Assembly (NCBI GenBank): GCA_002395905.1
Contig: DGVK01000056.1
Span: 1-19,295 of the forward strand
DNA length: 19,295 nucleotides
Direction of reading: 5' to 3'
From: Verrucomicrobia bacterium UBA4286
GTDB taxonomy: Bacteria > Verrucomicrobiota > Kiritimatiellia > RFP12 > UBA1067
Notes under the pieces: model-generated
Seen by the model: only the letters and a program-made list of their open reading frames with translations
What the model was told of the DNA's origin: nothing
The model's database searches: none
Shown here: positions 1 to 8,130 of the stretch, piece by piece
Layout of the letters: the number at the start of each line of letters is the position of its first letter
Numbering within the stretch: the stretch's first letter is position 1
Made by a program: the position numbers and the translations under genes

Positions 1-1266
1 GTAGTCGCTGAACACGAAGAACGTCGCGCCGTAACCTCTCAGCCCGCATCCGAACGCCGTGAACCCGTTGGCTATCGCCGTCATCGCAAGTTCGCGTATG
101 CCGTAATGGATGTTGCGGCCTTCGAACGCGCCGGGCGCTACATCGCCAAGTCCCTTCATGTAGGTCTTGTTGCTGGGCGCAAGGTCGGCGCTGCCGCCGA
201 CAAGTCCGGTGACGACCGGCGCGAGCGCGTTCAGAACCTCGCCGCACACGTTGCGCGTCGCCATCGGCTTCTCGGGGTCGAACTTGGGAAGCGCCGACAC
301 CATCTTCATATAGTCGGGTTCCTCCGGCTTCGCCGCGAGCGCGGGATTCTGGCGAACCCAGCGTTTCGAAAGGCGGTGCATGGTCGCCGCGCGGTCGGCG
401 AAGAGAGCGCGCACCTCGTCCGGGACGAAGAAGCTCTGCGCAGGATCGAAGCCGAGCGCCGTCTTTGCGGCCGCAATCTCTTCGGCGCCGAGAGGAGCGC
501 CGTGGCATCCTGCGGTGCCTTTCTTTGTCGGCGCCCCGCAGCCGATCGTCGTCTTGGCGACGATCAAGACCGGCTGCCCCTTCACTTTGAGCGCGCGGCG
601 GAACGTGCGGTCGATATCGTCGAAATCGTGTCCGTCGCAGGCGAGCACCTTCCACCCGTAGCTCTCAAAACGCTTTTTGGCGTCGTCGGCCATCGCAAGC
701 GCGGTGCTGCCCTCGATCGTTATGCCGTTCGAGTCGTACACCACGACAAGGTCTTCAAGCTTCATCGCGCCCGCCCAGCTGCACGCCTCGTGCGAAATGC
801 CTTCTTCAAGATCGCCGTCGCCGCAGAAGACCCAGGTTTTGCTGCCGGTCTTCATGCGCTTCGCGGCGAGCGCGAGCCCTGCGCCCATCGCGAGCCCCTG
901 CCCGAGCGGACCGGTCGTCACCTCTACGCCGGGCATTACACCGCGCTCGGGATGGCCTGCGCAGCGCGAGCCGAACTGACGGAACATCTTGAGTTCGTCC
1001 ATCGAAACCCCGCCGACACCGGCGAGATGAAAGAGCGCATAGACCAGCGAGCTGGCATGGCCGCCTGAGAAGACCAGCCTGTCGCGACCGGCCCATTTCG
1101 TGTCAAGTGGATCGAAGTTGAAGAACTTGAGCCAAAGTGATACCGCCAGATCTGCCATACCCATCGGCGCGCCAGGATGTCCGGAGTTGGCCTTTTCAAC
1201 CATGTCGGCGCAAAGGCAGCGAATCGTATCGGCCGACAGCTTCAGTTTTTCGTTAGAGATTTTCAT
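1..1266 (-). CDS. tkt: Transketolase, N-terminal part (gene runs off the left edge)
   Basis: Thiamine-diphosphate enzyme of the non-oxidative pentose phosphate pathway that moves two-carbon ketol units between sugar phosphates in the cytosol. The minus frame stays open from ATG at 1266 to base 1, giving 422 residues of a protein usually near 660. Visible family motifs are SGHPGAPMGMADL with the conserved His at residue 30, a second SGGH near residue 70, GHPE near 104, the TPP/Mg motif GDGDLEEGISHE near 149-160 and DSNGITIEG just after it. The sequence continues into the start of the pyrimidine-binding domain (GSADLAPSNKT, GIRELAM). No SD precedes the ATG. A TATAAT box ends 8 nt upstream, so the mRNA is predicted to be leaderless. 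The gene follows pgk after 76 nt with a hairpin between them, so it is probably its own unit. DXS, a related enzyme, is excluded by the transketolase-specific N-terminus. Confidence 0.97.
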   Translation of the reverse strand, partial: MKISNEKLKLSADTIRCLCADMVEKANSGHPGAPMGMADLAVSLWLKFFNFDPLDTKWAGRDRLVFSGGHASSLVYALFHLAGVGGVSMDELKMFRQFGSRCAGHPERGVMPGVEVTTGPLGQGLAMGAGLALAAKRMKTGSKTWVFCGDGDLEEGISHEACSWAGAMKLEDLVVVYDSNGITIEGSTALAMADDAKKRFESYGWKVLACDGHDFDDIDRTFRRALKVKGQPVLIVAKTTIGCGAPTKKGTAGCHGAPLGAEEIAAAKTALGFDPAQSFFVPDEVRALFADRAATMHRLSKRWVRQNPALAAKPEEPDYMKMVSALPKFDPEKPMATRNVCGEVLNALAPVVTGLVGGSADLAPSNKTYMKGLGDVAPGAFEGRNIHYGIRELAMTAIANGFTAFGCGLRGYGATFFVFSDY

Positions 1267-1274
1267 AAGTGTAT

Positions 1275-1283
1275 ATTATAACA
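1275..1283 (-). promoter_or_regulatory. Extended -10 promoter of tkt, leaderless type
   Basis: On the minus strand the bases read TGTTATAAT, a perfect TATAAT (1280-1275) with an upstream TGN. Eight bases (ATACACTT) separate it from the ATG at 1266, so the start site should fall at or within 1-2 nt of the start codon. A weak -35 (TAGACG, 18-bp spacer) would lie inside the pgk-tkt hairpin. Confidence 0.7.
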
Positions 1284-1287
1284 TGCC

Positions 1288-1318
1288 GAGGGCCTCCGCG
1301 TCTACTGCGAAGGCCCTC
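1288..1318 (-). terminator. Hairpin after pgk, likely terminator
   Basis: GAGGGCCTTCGC and GCGGAGGCCCTC form a 12-bp stem with one mismatch around a 7-nt loop, 24 nt after the pgk stop. The minus strand continues GGCATGTTATAAT rather than a clean U-tract, so it may be a weak or factor-assisted terminator or an RNA-stabilising 3' end. It also overlaps where the -35 region of the tkt promoter would lie. Confidence 0.6.
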
Positions 1319-1342
1319 GAACAACCAACCGGAGATTCCCGG

Positions 1343-2656
1343 TTACTTGGCTGTAAGAGCCGCAACGCCAGGGAGCGTCTTGCCCTCGAGGAACTCGAGA
1401 GAGGCGCCGCCGCCGGTGGAGATGTGGGACATCTCGGCGGCCTTGCCGCTCTTCTTCACGGCGCTTACGCTGTCGCCGCCGCCGATGATCGAGGTGCCGC
1501 CGTTGGCCTTGACTGTCGCGACCGCGTCGCAGACGCCGTAGGTTCCCTTGGCGAGCGGAGCGAACTCGAAGCAGCCCATCGGGCCGTTCCACACGACCGT
1601 CTTGGCGCCCTTGATCGCCTCTGCGAAAAGCTCGACCGACTTCGGGCCGATATCAAGTCCCATCCATCCGTCGGGGATGTCGCCCTCGCAGACCTTCATC
1701 GTGATGTCGCTCGCGTCCTTCTCGGCCGGGAACTTGTCGGCGATGACGTTGTCAACAGGCAGAAGGAGCTTGATGCCCTTAGCAGCCGCAGCCTCCATCA
1801 TCTCCTTGCAGTATGCGACCTGCTCGTCCTCGCAGAGCGAGGTGCCGATCTTGAGGCCCTGCGCCTTCTTGAAGGTGTAGGCCATGCCGCCGGCGATGAT
1901 GAGGGTGTCGACCTTGTTGAGAAGGTTCTTGACGACCGCCAGCTTGTCGCTCACCTTGGCACCGCCCAGAATGGCGACGAAAGGACGCACCGGGTTCTCG
2001 ACGGCATCGCCGAGGAACTTGAGCTCCTTCTCAAGAAGGAAACCCGAAACCGCAGGCTGGATGTAGTCGGCGATGACCGCCGTCGACGCGTGGGCGCGGT
2101 GGGCCGTGCCGAAGGCGTCGTTGCAGTAGATGTCGCCGTAGCTCGCGAGCTTCTTGGCCATCTCGGCGCGCTGCGCCTTGAGCTCGGCCTTCTTCGCCGC
2201 GAACTCCTCGTCGGTGAGGTGGATTCCCTTCTTCTCGTCGTCCTTCTTCACCTTGCCGTCTTCGGCCTTGTAGAAGCGGGTGTTCTCAAGAAGCGCGACT
2301 TCGCCCGGCTTGAGAGCCTTGACGACGTCGTCCGCAGCCATGCAGTCGGGGACGAACTTCACCGCAAGACCAAGCTTCTCGGAGAGCGCCTCGGCCACGG
2401 GTTTGAGCGTGAACGCCGCATTGTCAGGGTTCGGCGCCGCGCCGAGCTTGACGCCCTTCGGACGACCGAGATGGCTCATGAGAACAAGGCTGCCGCCCTG
2501 CTCGAGAACATACTTGATCGACGGAAGCGCCGCGACGATGCGCGTGTCGTCCGTGATCTTGCCGCTGCCGTCCTTGGCCATCGGCACGTTGAAGTCGACA
2601 CGCATTACGACGCGCTTGCCCTTGAGCTCGACGTCGCGCAGAGTCTTCTTGTCCAT
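1343..2656 (-). CDS. pgk: Phosphoglycerate kinase
   Basis: Glycolytic enzyme that transfers phosphate from 1,3-bisphosphoglycerate to ADP in the cytosol. The 437-residue product shows the N-domain substrate motifs RVDFNVPM (residues 19-26) and SHLGRPKG (61-68), then [14 protein letters not shown] (179-192), GGAKVSDK (231-238) and GGGDS (392-396) in the nucleotide-binding C-domain. Bacterial PGKs are usually about 390-415 residues. The excess is a charged, helix-like stretch at about 132-165, between ENTRFY and the helix before NDAFGTAHR. The ATG at 2656 has a strong SD (TAAGGAGG) that overlaps the stop codon of rpsT 13 nt upstream, so pgk is probably co-transcribed and coupled with rpsT. A hairpin follows the gene. 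Confidence 0.98.
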   Translation of the reverse strand: MDKKTLRDVELKGKRVVMRVDFNVPMAKDGSGKITDDTRIVAALPSIKYVLEQGGSLVLMSHLGRPKGVKLGAAPNPDNAAFTLKPVAEALSEKLGLAVKFVPDCMAADDVVKALKPGEVALLENTRFYKAEDGKVKKDDEKKGIHLTDEEFAAKKAELKAQRAEMAKKLASYGDIYCNDAFGTAHRAHASTAVIADYIQPAVSGFLLEKELKFLGDAVENPVRPFVAILGGAKVSDKLAVVKNLLNKVDTLIIAGGMAYTFKKAQGLKIGTSLCEDEQVAYCKEMMEAAAAKGIKLLLPVDNVIADKFPAEKDASDITMKVCEGDIPDGWMGLDIGPKSVELFAEAIKGAKTVVWNGPMGCFEFAPLAKGTYGVCDAVATVKANGGTSIIGGGDSVSAVKKSGKAAEMSHISTGGGASLEFLEGKTLPGVAALTAK

Positions 2657-2664
2657 TTAGAGAA

Positions 2665-2672
2665 CCTCCTTA
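2665..2672 (-). promoter_or_regulatory. Shine-Dalgarno of pgk overlapping rpsT stop
   Basis: TAAGGAGG on the minus strand contains the rpsT TAA stop and a full anti-16S match, 8 nt before the pgk ATG. A ribosome ending rpsT would sit on the pgk initiation site, which argues for coupled translation. Confidence 0.8.
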
Positions 2673-2969
2673 CGCCTGCTTGGTCTCGGCCGCAGCCTTC
2701 GCCATCTTGTTCAGCTTGAGCTGAGCACGGCTCTTGATACGGTTGGCCTTGTTCTTCTTGATGATGCCCTTCTTGACCGCCTTGTCGGCCCCGGAGACGA
2801 GCTCCTTGAACTTCTTCTCGGCAGTCTCCTTCTCGCCCGCGTCAGCGGCCTTGAAGAGCTTCTTGTGCGAATCGTGCAGCTTGGCCTTGACGGTCGAGTT
2901 GCGCTTGTTCGCCTTAGCGTTCTGACGATCGCGCTTCCTGGCGGCGCGTCCGCCCTTGATGTTTGCCAT
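2670..2969 (-). CDS. rpsT: 30S ribosomal protein S20
   Basis: Primary-binding protein of the 30S body that contacts 16S rRNA helices. The 99-residue Lys/Arg-rich, all-helical sequence begins MANIKGGRAARKRDRQN and has the family pattern of repeated K/A helices (SRAQLKLNKMAKAAA near the end). The length is slightly above the usual 85-90. The ATG at 2969 has AAGGAG five bases upstream. S20 is normally a single gene away from the S10/spc cluster. Here it follows rplO after 48 nt, in the place where secY is expected, and leads into pgk. The 48-nt gap contains TACAAT on the minus strand, a possible weak internal -10, but no convincing -35. Confidence 0.96.
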   Translation of the reverse strand: MANIKGGRAARKRDRQNAKANKRNSTVKAKLHDSHKKLFKAADAGEKETAEKKFKELVSGADKAVKKGIIKKNKANRIKSRAQLKLNKMAKAAAETKQA

Positions 2970-3017
2970 GTTACTCCTTGCTCCTCATGTTGGGGATTGT
3001 AGTTGCTGGCCGCGCCA

Positions 3018-3455
3018 TCAGGCGACGGAGCCTCCGGCGGCTTCGATCTTGGCCTTTGCGGAGGCCGAGCAGGGAACCTTGACCGTGAACTTCTTGGTAA
3101 GAGTGCCCGTGCCGAGGATCTTCACTTTCGGACGCTTGTTGTCCGAGAAGCCGGCCTTGGCGAGGGTCTCGACGGTGATCTCCGCACCGGCCTCGAACTT
3201 CTTCTCGAGGTCCGCGACATTGACGCCGAGAGCCTTGGCGTTGAAGCGGGCGTTGTTGAAGCCGCGCTTCGGCAGACGCCTGACGAGAGGCATCTGACCG
3301 CCTTCGAACATCAGCTTCTGCTTGTGACCCTTGCGGGCGCCGGCACCCTTGTGTCCGCGGGTGGAGGTTTTACCCATGCCCGAGCCGCAGCCGCGGCCGA
3401 CGCGCTTGGCGCGGTGGCGGGCGCCGGGTGTGTTAGTAAGGTTGTGCAGTTCCAT
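3018..3455 (-). CDS. rplO: 50S ribosomal protein L15
   Basis: Late-assembling 50S protein that runs through the large subunit interior. The 145-residue product has the glycine/basic N-terminal tail (RVGRGCGSGMGKTSTRGHKG, about residues 18-37), the EGGQMPLVRRLPKRGF motif around 51-66, and a C-terminal globular domain. ATG at 3455 follows GGAAAGGAAATC on the minus strand. It comes 17 nt after rpsE. The usual rpmD (L30) between rpsE and rplO is absent, and secY does not follow. Confidence 0.97.
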   Translation of the reverse strand: MELHNLTNTPGARHRAKRVGRGCGSGMGKTSTRGHKGAGARKGHKQKLMFEGGQMPLVRRLPKRGFNNARFNAKALGVNVADLEKKFEAGAEITVETLAKAGFSDNKRPKVKILGTGTLTKKFTVKVPCSASAKAKIEAAGGSVA

Positions 3456-3472
3456 TTTCAGATTTCCTTTCC

Positions 3473-3964
3473 TTACGCGCGGATCGCCGCGATCTCCTCG
3501 GCGCTCCTCAGCTTCATAAGCGCGTTCATCGTGGCCTTGACCACGTTGAGGCGGTTCTTGGAGCCGAGCGACTTGCCGACCGCGTCACGGATGCCGACGG
3601 CCTCGAGGACGGGGCGCATGCCGCCGCCGACGATGAGGCCCGTGCCGTCCGGTGCGGGCTTGAGAATCACGCGGCCGCCGTCGCAGACGCCTTCGACGTC
3701 GTGCGGAATCGTCTTGCCGCGCAGGGTGATCTTGCGCATGTCCTTGCGGGCGGCCTCGCCGCCCTTGCGGATCGCGTCAGAGACCTCGTTGGCCTTGCCG
3801 AAGCCCACGCCGACGCTGCCTTCCTTGTCGCCGACGACTATGACGGCGGAGAAGCTCATGCGGCGACCGCCCTTGACGGTCTTGGCGCAGCGGTTGATGA
3901 ACACTGTGTGCTCGTCGAGCTCGTCCTGCTGCTCCTGGGCGCGCTTGTCACGATTGAAAGCCAT
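3473..3964 (-). CDS. rpsE: 30S ribosomal protein S5
   Basis: Small-subunit protein at the mRNA entry site, involved in decoding accuracy. The 163-residue sequence has the N-terminal dsRNA-binding fold (GGRRMSFSAVIVVGD, near 33-47), the loop KANEVSDAIRKG, and the C-terminal fold with GIRDAVGKSLGSKN. The frame is open further upstream through rplR, but the ATG at 3964 gives the normal family length and shares its A with the TAA stop of rplR (TAATG), a coupling arrangement repeated in this cluster. The 3' end is followed 17 nt later by rplO. Confidence 0.97.
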   Translation of the reverse strand: MAFNRDKRAQEQQDELDEHTVFINRCAKTVKGGRRMSFSAVIVVGDKEGSVGVGFGKANEVSDAIRKGGEAARKDMRKITLRGKTIPHDVEGVCDGGRVILKPAPDGTGLIVGGGMRPVLEAVGIRDAVGKSLGSKNRLNVVKATMNALMKLRSAEEIAAIRA

Positions 3965-4329
3965 TACTTTGCCTCCTCGTTCTTGGTGCTGATCTTGAGC
4001 CCCGCCTCGACCGCGGACTCCACAAGAGCCGCGATGCGGCCGGTGTACTTGCGGCCGCCGCGATCCACGACGACGAGCGAGATTCCGGCGGATTTGGCGG
4101 CCTCCGCCGCAGTCCTGCCGAGGGCCTTCGCCGTCTCGAGGTTCGAGTGGGCTTCCTTGATCGTGCTCGCCGACGCGAGCGTCTTCGCCGCATCGTCGTC
4201 GATGAACTGGACGTAGATGTTCTTGTTGGTGATGCAGATCGACATGCGCGGACGCGCGGCCGTGCCGACCACCTTCTGCCTCAGGCGCACGTGGCGCTTC
4301 TGGCGCTGTACCTTGCGGTTGAAGCTCAT
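3964..4329 (-). CDS. rplR: 50S ribosomal protein L18
   Basis: 5S rRNA-binding protein of the 50S central protuberance. The 121-residue product has the basic N-terminus with family pattern VVGTAARPRMSICITNKNIYVQ (split across about residues 20-41; key residues R27, N35 and Y39) and the C-terminal RGGRKYTGRIAALVESA helix region. Its ATG shares a base with the rplF stop and its own stop overlaps the rpsE start, so rplF-rplR-rpsE form a chain of one-base overlaps. Confidence 0.97.
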   Translation of the reverse strand: MSFNRKVQRQKRHVRLRQKVVGTAARPRMSICITNKNIYVQFIDDDAAKTLASASTIKEAHSNLETAKALGRTAAEAAKSAGISLVVVDRGGRKYTGRIAALVESAVEAGLKISTKNEEAK

Positions 4330-4865
4330 TAGGCGACCTTCTTTCCTTGCTTGCGGCGGATGTGCTCGCCGACGTACTTGATACCCTTGCCCTTGTAAGG
4401 CTCGGCAGGATAGAACGCGCGGATGCGCGCGGCGGCTTCGCCGACCTGCGCCTTGTCAACGCCGGTGATCGTGACCTGCAGACCGTCGTTCTCGACGGTG
4501 ATCTTCAGCCCTTCGGGGACCGTGAATATCTTCGGGGATGCGAAACCGAGCGAAAGCGCGAGCTCGCTGCCCTTCAGAACGGCCTTGAAGCCTGTGCCCT
4601 CGATGGAGAGCTGCTTCTTGTAGCCTTCGGACACGCCGACCACCATGTTGTGTATCAGCGCGCGGGCGAGGCCGTGGAAGTTGCCGAACGCTTCATCGTC
4701 GGCGCAGGCAACCTTGACGCTGCCGTCCTCCACCTTCGCCGTGATGCCTTCATGCATCGTGTAGGAGAGCTCGCCGAGCTTCCCCTTGACCGTCACCTTC
4801 TGGCCGTCGACGGCGACTGTGACGCCATCCGCGACCTTGACGGGTTCTTTTCCGATTCGAGACAT
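4329..4865 (-). CDS. rplF: 50S ribosomal protein L6
   Basis: Two-domain 50S protein near the sarcin-ricin loop and factor-binding site. The 178-residue length is typical. It starts MSRIGKEPVKVADGV and ends with the L6 signature PAEPYKGKGIKYVGEHIRRK, in which the usual PEPYKGKGI is slightly altered. Duplicated beta-sheet domains are apparent in the GxKxxLS... pattern around residues 80-105. ATG at 4865 lies 19 nt after rpsH. Confidence 0.98.
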   Translation of the reverse strand: MSRIGKEPVKVADGVTVAVDGQKVTVKGKLGELSYTMHEGITAKVEDGSVKVACADDEAFGNFHGLARALIHNMVVGVSEGYKKQLSIEGTGFKAVLKGSELALSLGFASPKIFTVPEGLKITVENDGLQVTITGVDKAQVGEAAARIRAFYPAEPYKGKGIKYVGEHIRRKQGKKVA

Positions 4866-4884
4866 TGTCTTTGGACTCCTGTAA

Positions 4885-5277
4885 TTAAGCGACTGTGCAG
4901 ATGATCTCGCCGCCGAGCTTCGCCTTCTTGGCCTCCGCCCCGGACATCACGCCCTTGGAGGTGGAAACGACCGCGAGGCCCATGCCGTCGAGGACGGACG
5001 GGATCTCGGAGACGGATACGTACTTGCGAAGACCCGGCTTCGAGATGCGCTTGATCTCCGTGATCGCCGGAACGGCGCGGTCGGAGTACTTGAGCGTGAT
5101 CACGAGCTTCTTCGGGAACTCGCTTGACGTGACGGCGTCGGCTATGTAGCCGGCTTCCTTCATAACGCGGGCGACTTCGCCCTTGAGGCTGCTCGCCGGG
5201 GTCGCGACGGAGTGAAGGCGGGCCTTCTGTCCGTTGCGGATCGTAGTGAGCATGTCGGAAATGGGATCCGATGTCAT
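4885..5277 (-). CDS. rpsH: 30S ribosomal protein S8
   Basis: Primary 16S rRNA-binding protein of the platform, and the autogenous repressor of the spc operon in E. coli. The 130-residue sequence starts MTSDPISDMLTTIRNGQKA and ends with the S8 signature STSKGVMSGAEAKKAKLGGE. ATG at 5277 is preceded by AAGGAAAGGAAT on the minus strand. Whether S8 regulates this operon cannot be seen from the sequence. Confidence 0.98.
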   Translation of the reverse strand: MTSDPISDMLTTIRNGQKARLHSVATPASSLKGEVARVMKEAGYIADAVTSSEFPKKLVITLKYSDRAVPAITEIKRISKPGLRKYVSVSEIPSVLDGMGLAVVSTSKGVMSGAEAKKAKLGGEIICTVA

Positions 5278-5299
5278 TTTGCTGATTCCTTTCCTTTTG

Positions 5300-5485
5300 T
5301 TACCACGAGGCCTTCGTCACGCCGGGGATGAGACCGGCCACGGCCAGTTCGCGGAAGCAGAGACGGCAAACGCCGAACTTGCGGATGTAGGCGTGGCGGC
5401 GGCCGCAGCGCTGGCAGCGGTTGTACGCGCGCACCTTGAACTTGGGCGCCTTCTTCTGCTTTTCAATGAGACATTGCTTAGCCAT
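5300..5485 (-). CDS. rpsN: 30S ribosomal protein S14, zinc-binding type
   Basis: Small 30S head protein. The 61-residue product is the short zinc form (type Z). Cys24-x2-Cys27 and Cys40-x2-Cys43 in [20 protein letters not shown] supply the zinc ligands, and the C-terminus is the typical [11 protein letters not shown]. Long zinc-free S14 proteins are about 100 residues. ATG at 5485 lies only 2 nt after the rplE stop, so its SD is inside the end of rplE. Confidence 0.98.
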   Translation of the reverse strand: MAKQCLIEKQKKAPKFKVRAYNRCQRCGRRHAYIRKFGVCRLCFRELAVAGLIPGVTKASW

Positions 5486-5487
5486 GA

Positions 5488-6024
5488 TTAGTTCCTCCCT
5501 GCGAACGGCATGCCCATGGAGATGAGAAGCTCCTTGGCGGCCTTGGGGTCGTTGGTGCTGGTCACGAACGTTATGTCCATGCCGGAATGCGCCGCGTTCG
5601 TCTCCACCAGCTCGGGGAAGATCGAATGCTCGCGGATGCCGAGCGTGTAGTTGCCGGCGCCGTCAAAACCGCGGTTCGGAACGCCGCGGAAGTCGCGGAT
5701 TCTCGGAAGCGCGCTCGAGATGAGGCGGTCTGCGAACTCCCACATGCGCTCGCCGCGCAGAGTTACCTTCGCGCCGATGACCATGCCTTCGCGCAGCTTG
5801 AAGTTCGAGATCGACTTCTTCGCCTTGCAGAGCATGGGCTTCTGGCCGGTGATCGCCGCCAGATCGTCCACGAGAGCCTTCTGCTCGTCCTTGGAGACGA
5901 TGCCGAAAGCCATGTTGAGGACTATCTTCTGAAGGCGCGGAACGAGCATCTTGTTCGTGGTGCCGAGCTTCTTCTCGAGCTCGGGAACCATGCGGCTCGC
6001 GTATTCGTCTTTGAGTCTTGCCAT
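5488..6024 (-). CDS. rplE: 50S ribosomal protein L5
   Basis: 5S rRNA-binding protein of the central protuberance that contacts the P-site tRNA. The 178-residue sequence is the family length and includes KIVLNMAFG near 31-39, [21 protein letters not shown] (key residues G56, K58, K63-K65), and [20 protein letters not shown] around 111-130. The frame is open to 6156, but ATG at 6024 gives the correct N-terminus ([19 protein letters not shown]) and lies 20 nt after rplX with a GGGAACAGG purine-rich stretch upstream. Confidence 0.97.
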   Translation of the reverse strand: MARLKDEYASRMVPELEKKLGTTNKMLVPRLQKIVLNMAFGIVSKDEQKALVDDLAAITGQKPMLCKAKKSISNFKLREGMVIGAKVTLRGERMWEFADRLISSALPRIRDFRGVPNRGFDGAGNYTLGIREHSIFPELVETNAAHSGMDITFVTSTNDPKAAKELLISMGMPFAGRN

Positions 6025-6044
6025 GATGACCTGTTCCCTTTCGC

Positions 6045-6356
6045 TTAGAGGGCCTTGCCGCTCTTTACAGAGACGCGCGCCTTCTTGCCGTCCTTCTCGC
6101 CGGTGCGCACTCTCGTGCCGCACTTCTTGTCGGCGTCGTAGGGCATCAGCTTGCACAGCCTGATGGGCAGCTCGCGGTCGATGAGACCGCCGGCCTGCTT
6201 CTCGGTGCGGCGCACCGCCTTCTTGTGGACGTTCAGCCCGCCGACGATCGCCGTCTGCTTCTTCGTGTCCACGCTCAAGACCGTGCCCGTCTTGCCGGCG
6301 TCGTTGCCGCTGATCACGATCACGGTGTCGTTCTTCCTGATTCTTGCGATAGCCAT
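6045..6356 (-). CDS. rplX: 50S ribosomal protein L24
   Basis: Assembly-initiator protein of the 50S near the tunnel exit. The 103-residue product starts MAIARIRKNDTVIVISGNDAGK, containing the KOW motif (residues about 9-30, with the GNDAGKTGTV core), followed by GGLNVHKKAVRRTEKQAGG. Its length is typical. It sits between rplN (19 nt upstream) and rplE (20 nt downstream) as in standard spc operons. Confidence 0.98.
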   Translation of the reverse strand: MAIARIRKNDTVIVISGNDAGKTGTVLSVDTKKQTAIVGGLNVHKKAVRRTEKQAGGLIDRELPIRLCKLMPYDADKKCGTRVRTGEKDGKKARVSVKSGKAL

Positions 6357-6375
6357 TTCAGTTGCTCCTTGAATA

Positions 6376-6741
6376 TCAGACCACTTCCGGGGCCATCGAG
6401 AGAATCTTCATGTAGTTCTTCTCGCGAAGCTCGCGGGCGACCGGCCCGAAAACACGCGTGCCGATCGGGTTGAGCTTGGAGTCGACGAGAACACACGCGT
6501 TCTGGTCGAAGTGGACGGTCGAACCGTCCTCGCGGCGGATCGGCTGGCCGGTGCGGACGATCACGGCGGTCGCGACGGAGCCCTTCTTGATCGAGCTCGT
6601 CGGGGAGGCCTCCTTGATCGCGACGCGGATGACGTCGCCGAGGTGCGCGTACTCCTTGCGCTGCTTGAGGATGCGGAAGCACATCGCGCGCTTTGCGCCG
6701 GTGTTGTCCGCAACTACAAGGTTGGTGAGTTCCTGTATCAT
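6376..6741 (-). CDS. rplN: 50S ribosomal protein L14
   Basis: Beta-barrel 50S protein at the subunit interface, and docking site of silencing factor RsfS where that exists. The 121-residue sequence begins [20 protein letters not shown] with the L14 signature ADNTGAKR, then [13 protein letters not shown], and ends in [14 protein letters not shown] at 6741 lies 13 nt after rpsQ with an AGGAGCG purine stretch between them. Confidence 0.98.
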   Translation of the reverse strand: MIQELTNLVVADNTGAKRAMCFRILKQRKEYAHLGDVIRVAIKEASPTSSIKKGSVATAVIVRTGQPIRREDGSTVHFDQNACVLVDSKLNPIGTRVFGPVARELREKNYMKILSMAPEVV

Positions 6742-6754
6742 TTTGGAACGCTCC

Positions 6755-7006
6755 TTACTTCACGATGCGCCAGCGCTTCGTCGCCGAAAGCGGACGCGTC
6801 TCCATTATGGCGACGGTGTCGCCTACCTTGGCCGTGTCGTCCTCGTCGTGCACGTGGTACTTCTTCGTGCGCGTGACGATCTTGCCGTACAGGGGGTGGC
6901 GTTCACGGTAGCTTACCGTTACGACCACACTCTTGGCGCCCATCTTGGACGCTACGACGCCTTTGCGCATCTTGCGCGCGCCGCGGGTTGTGGTTTCCGT
7001 GCTCAT
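6755..7006 (-). CDS. rpsQ: 30S ribosomal protein S17
   Basis: Early-binding OB-fold 30S protein. The 83-residue product ([18 protein letters not shown] start) shows [22 protein letters not shown], with key residues K20-K25 and the HPLYGK turn, then the S17 motif [20 protein letters not shown]. The frame is open upstream inside rplP, but the ATG at 7006 fits the family length and shares its A with the TGA of rplP (TGATG). This one-base overlap leaves no room for rpmC, which normally lies between rplP and rpsQ. Confidence 0.97.
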   Translation of the reverse strand: MSTETTTRGARKMRKGVVASKMGAKSVVVTVSYRERHPLYGKIVTRTKKYHVHDEDDTAKVGDTVAIMETRPLSATKRWRIVK

Positions 7007-7428
7007 CAGATCTTGACTCCTTCGCGGGTGATGAATTTCGTGTGGATGCCGATCTTGGTGGCCGCGAGACGCAGGCACTCCTTGGCGGTCTCCTCGTTTA
7101 CGCCGCCGACCTCGAAGAGGACCTTGCCGGGCAGGATCACGGCAGCCCAGAACTCGGGGTTGCCCTTTCCTCCGCCCATACGGACTTCGATAGGCTTGCG
7201 GGTGACGGGCTTGTCGGGGAACACGCGGATCCACAACTTGCCCTTGCGCTTCATTTCACGGTTGATCGCGACGCGGCACGCCTCGATCTGGGTCGCGGTG
7301 AGAAGGCCGCGCGTCAGCGCCTTCAGGCCGAACTCGCCGTATGCGAGCTCGGTTCCCGACGTGGCGTAGCCGGCGCGGTTGCCCTTCGACACCTTGCGGT
7401 ATTTGACTCTCTTGGGCATCAGCGGCAT
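7006..7428 (-). CDS. rplP: 50S ribosomal protein L16
   Basis: 50S protein near the A-site finger and peptidyl-transferase region. The 140-residue sequence starts [18 protein letters not shown] and has the family motifs [20 protein letters not shown] (about 43-62), [15 protein letters not shown] (about 88-102) and the C-terminal KLPxxT-like [16 protein letters not shown] at 7428 lies 3 nt after the rpsC stop. Its stop overlaps the rpsQ start. Confidence 0.98.
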   Translation of the reverse strand: MPLMPKRVKYRKVSKGNRAGYATSGTELAYGEFGLKALTRGLLTATQIEACRVAINREMKRKGKLWIRVFPDKPVTRKPIEVRMGGGKGNPEFWAAVILPGKVLFEVGGVNEETAKECLRLAATKIGIHTKFITREGVKI

Positions 7429-7431
7429 GGC

Positions 7432-8130
7432 TTAGCTCCTCTCCTTGCGGTCTCCGCGCTCGCGACGCCCCTCGCGACGGCCTTCGCCGCGCGGCGCACG
7501 GGCCTGGAAGCCCTCTTTCTTGCAGATCCAGACCTTGATGCCGATCTTGCCGGCGGTCGTGTTGGCCTCTGCGAATCCATAGTCGATGTTGGCCCTGAGC
7601 GTGTGCAGAGGAACCTTGCCCTCGCGCGACCACTCGACACGCGCGATCTCGGCGCCGTTGATACGCCCGCCCGCGTGGACCTTGATCCCGTCGACGCCCA
7701 TGTCCATCGCGACCTTCATCGCGCGCTTCATGGCGCGCTTGAGAGCGATGCGGCGCTCGAGCTGCTGGGCGATGCCCTCGGCGACGAGCTGCGCGTCTGC
7801 GTCGGCCCCCTGGACCTCCTTGATCTCGAGATAGACCTCCTTCTTGGTCATCTTCTCGAGCTCGGCGCGGATCGCCTCCACGTCACCGCCCTTGCGGCCG
7901 ATGATCACGCCGGGACGCGCGCTGAACAGCGTCACGCGCACGCGGTTGGCGTAGCGCTCGATGAGAATCCTGGAGATGCCGGCCTCGGCGAGCTTCGCCT
8001 TGACCGCCTCGCGGATCTTCTGGTCTTCGATGAGGTAGGCGCCGAACGTCTTCTTGGGCGCGAACCAGCGGCTGCCCCAGGCGTGGTTGACGCCGACGCG
8101 GAAGCCGATCGGATTGACTTTCTGTCCCAT
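7432..8130 (-). CDS. rpsC: 30S ribosomal protein S3
   Basis: 30S head protein at the mRNA entry channel. The 232-residue product begins [18 protein letters not shown], carries a KH type-2 RNA-binding domain with [17 protein letters not shown] (about 74-90), and the C-terminal S3 domain with [19 protein letters not shown]. It ends in a low-complexity Arg/Gly/Glu tail (about 210-232) longer than in E. coli, a common type of S3 extension. ATG at 8130 shares a base with the rplV stop (TAATG). Confidence 0.98.
   Translation of the reverse strand: MGQKVNPIGFRVGVNHAWGSRWFAPKKTFGAYLIEDQKIREAVKAKLAEAGISRILIERYANRVRVTLFSARPGVIIGRKGGDVEAIRAELEKMTKKEVYLEIKEVQGADADAQLVAEGIAQQLERRIALKRAMKRAMKVAMDMGVDGIKVHAGGRINGAEIARVEWSREGKVPLHTLRANIDYGFAEANTTAGKIGIKVWICKKEGFQARAPRGEGRREGRRERGDRKERS

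Noticed and set aside
1100..2719. Long plus-strand open frames opposite tkt, pgk and many ribosomal genes (up to about 590 codons)
   Set aside because: They are antisense shadows created by GC-rich codon bias of the minus-strand genes, with Arg/Leu/Ala/His-rich translations and no family motifs.
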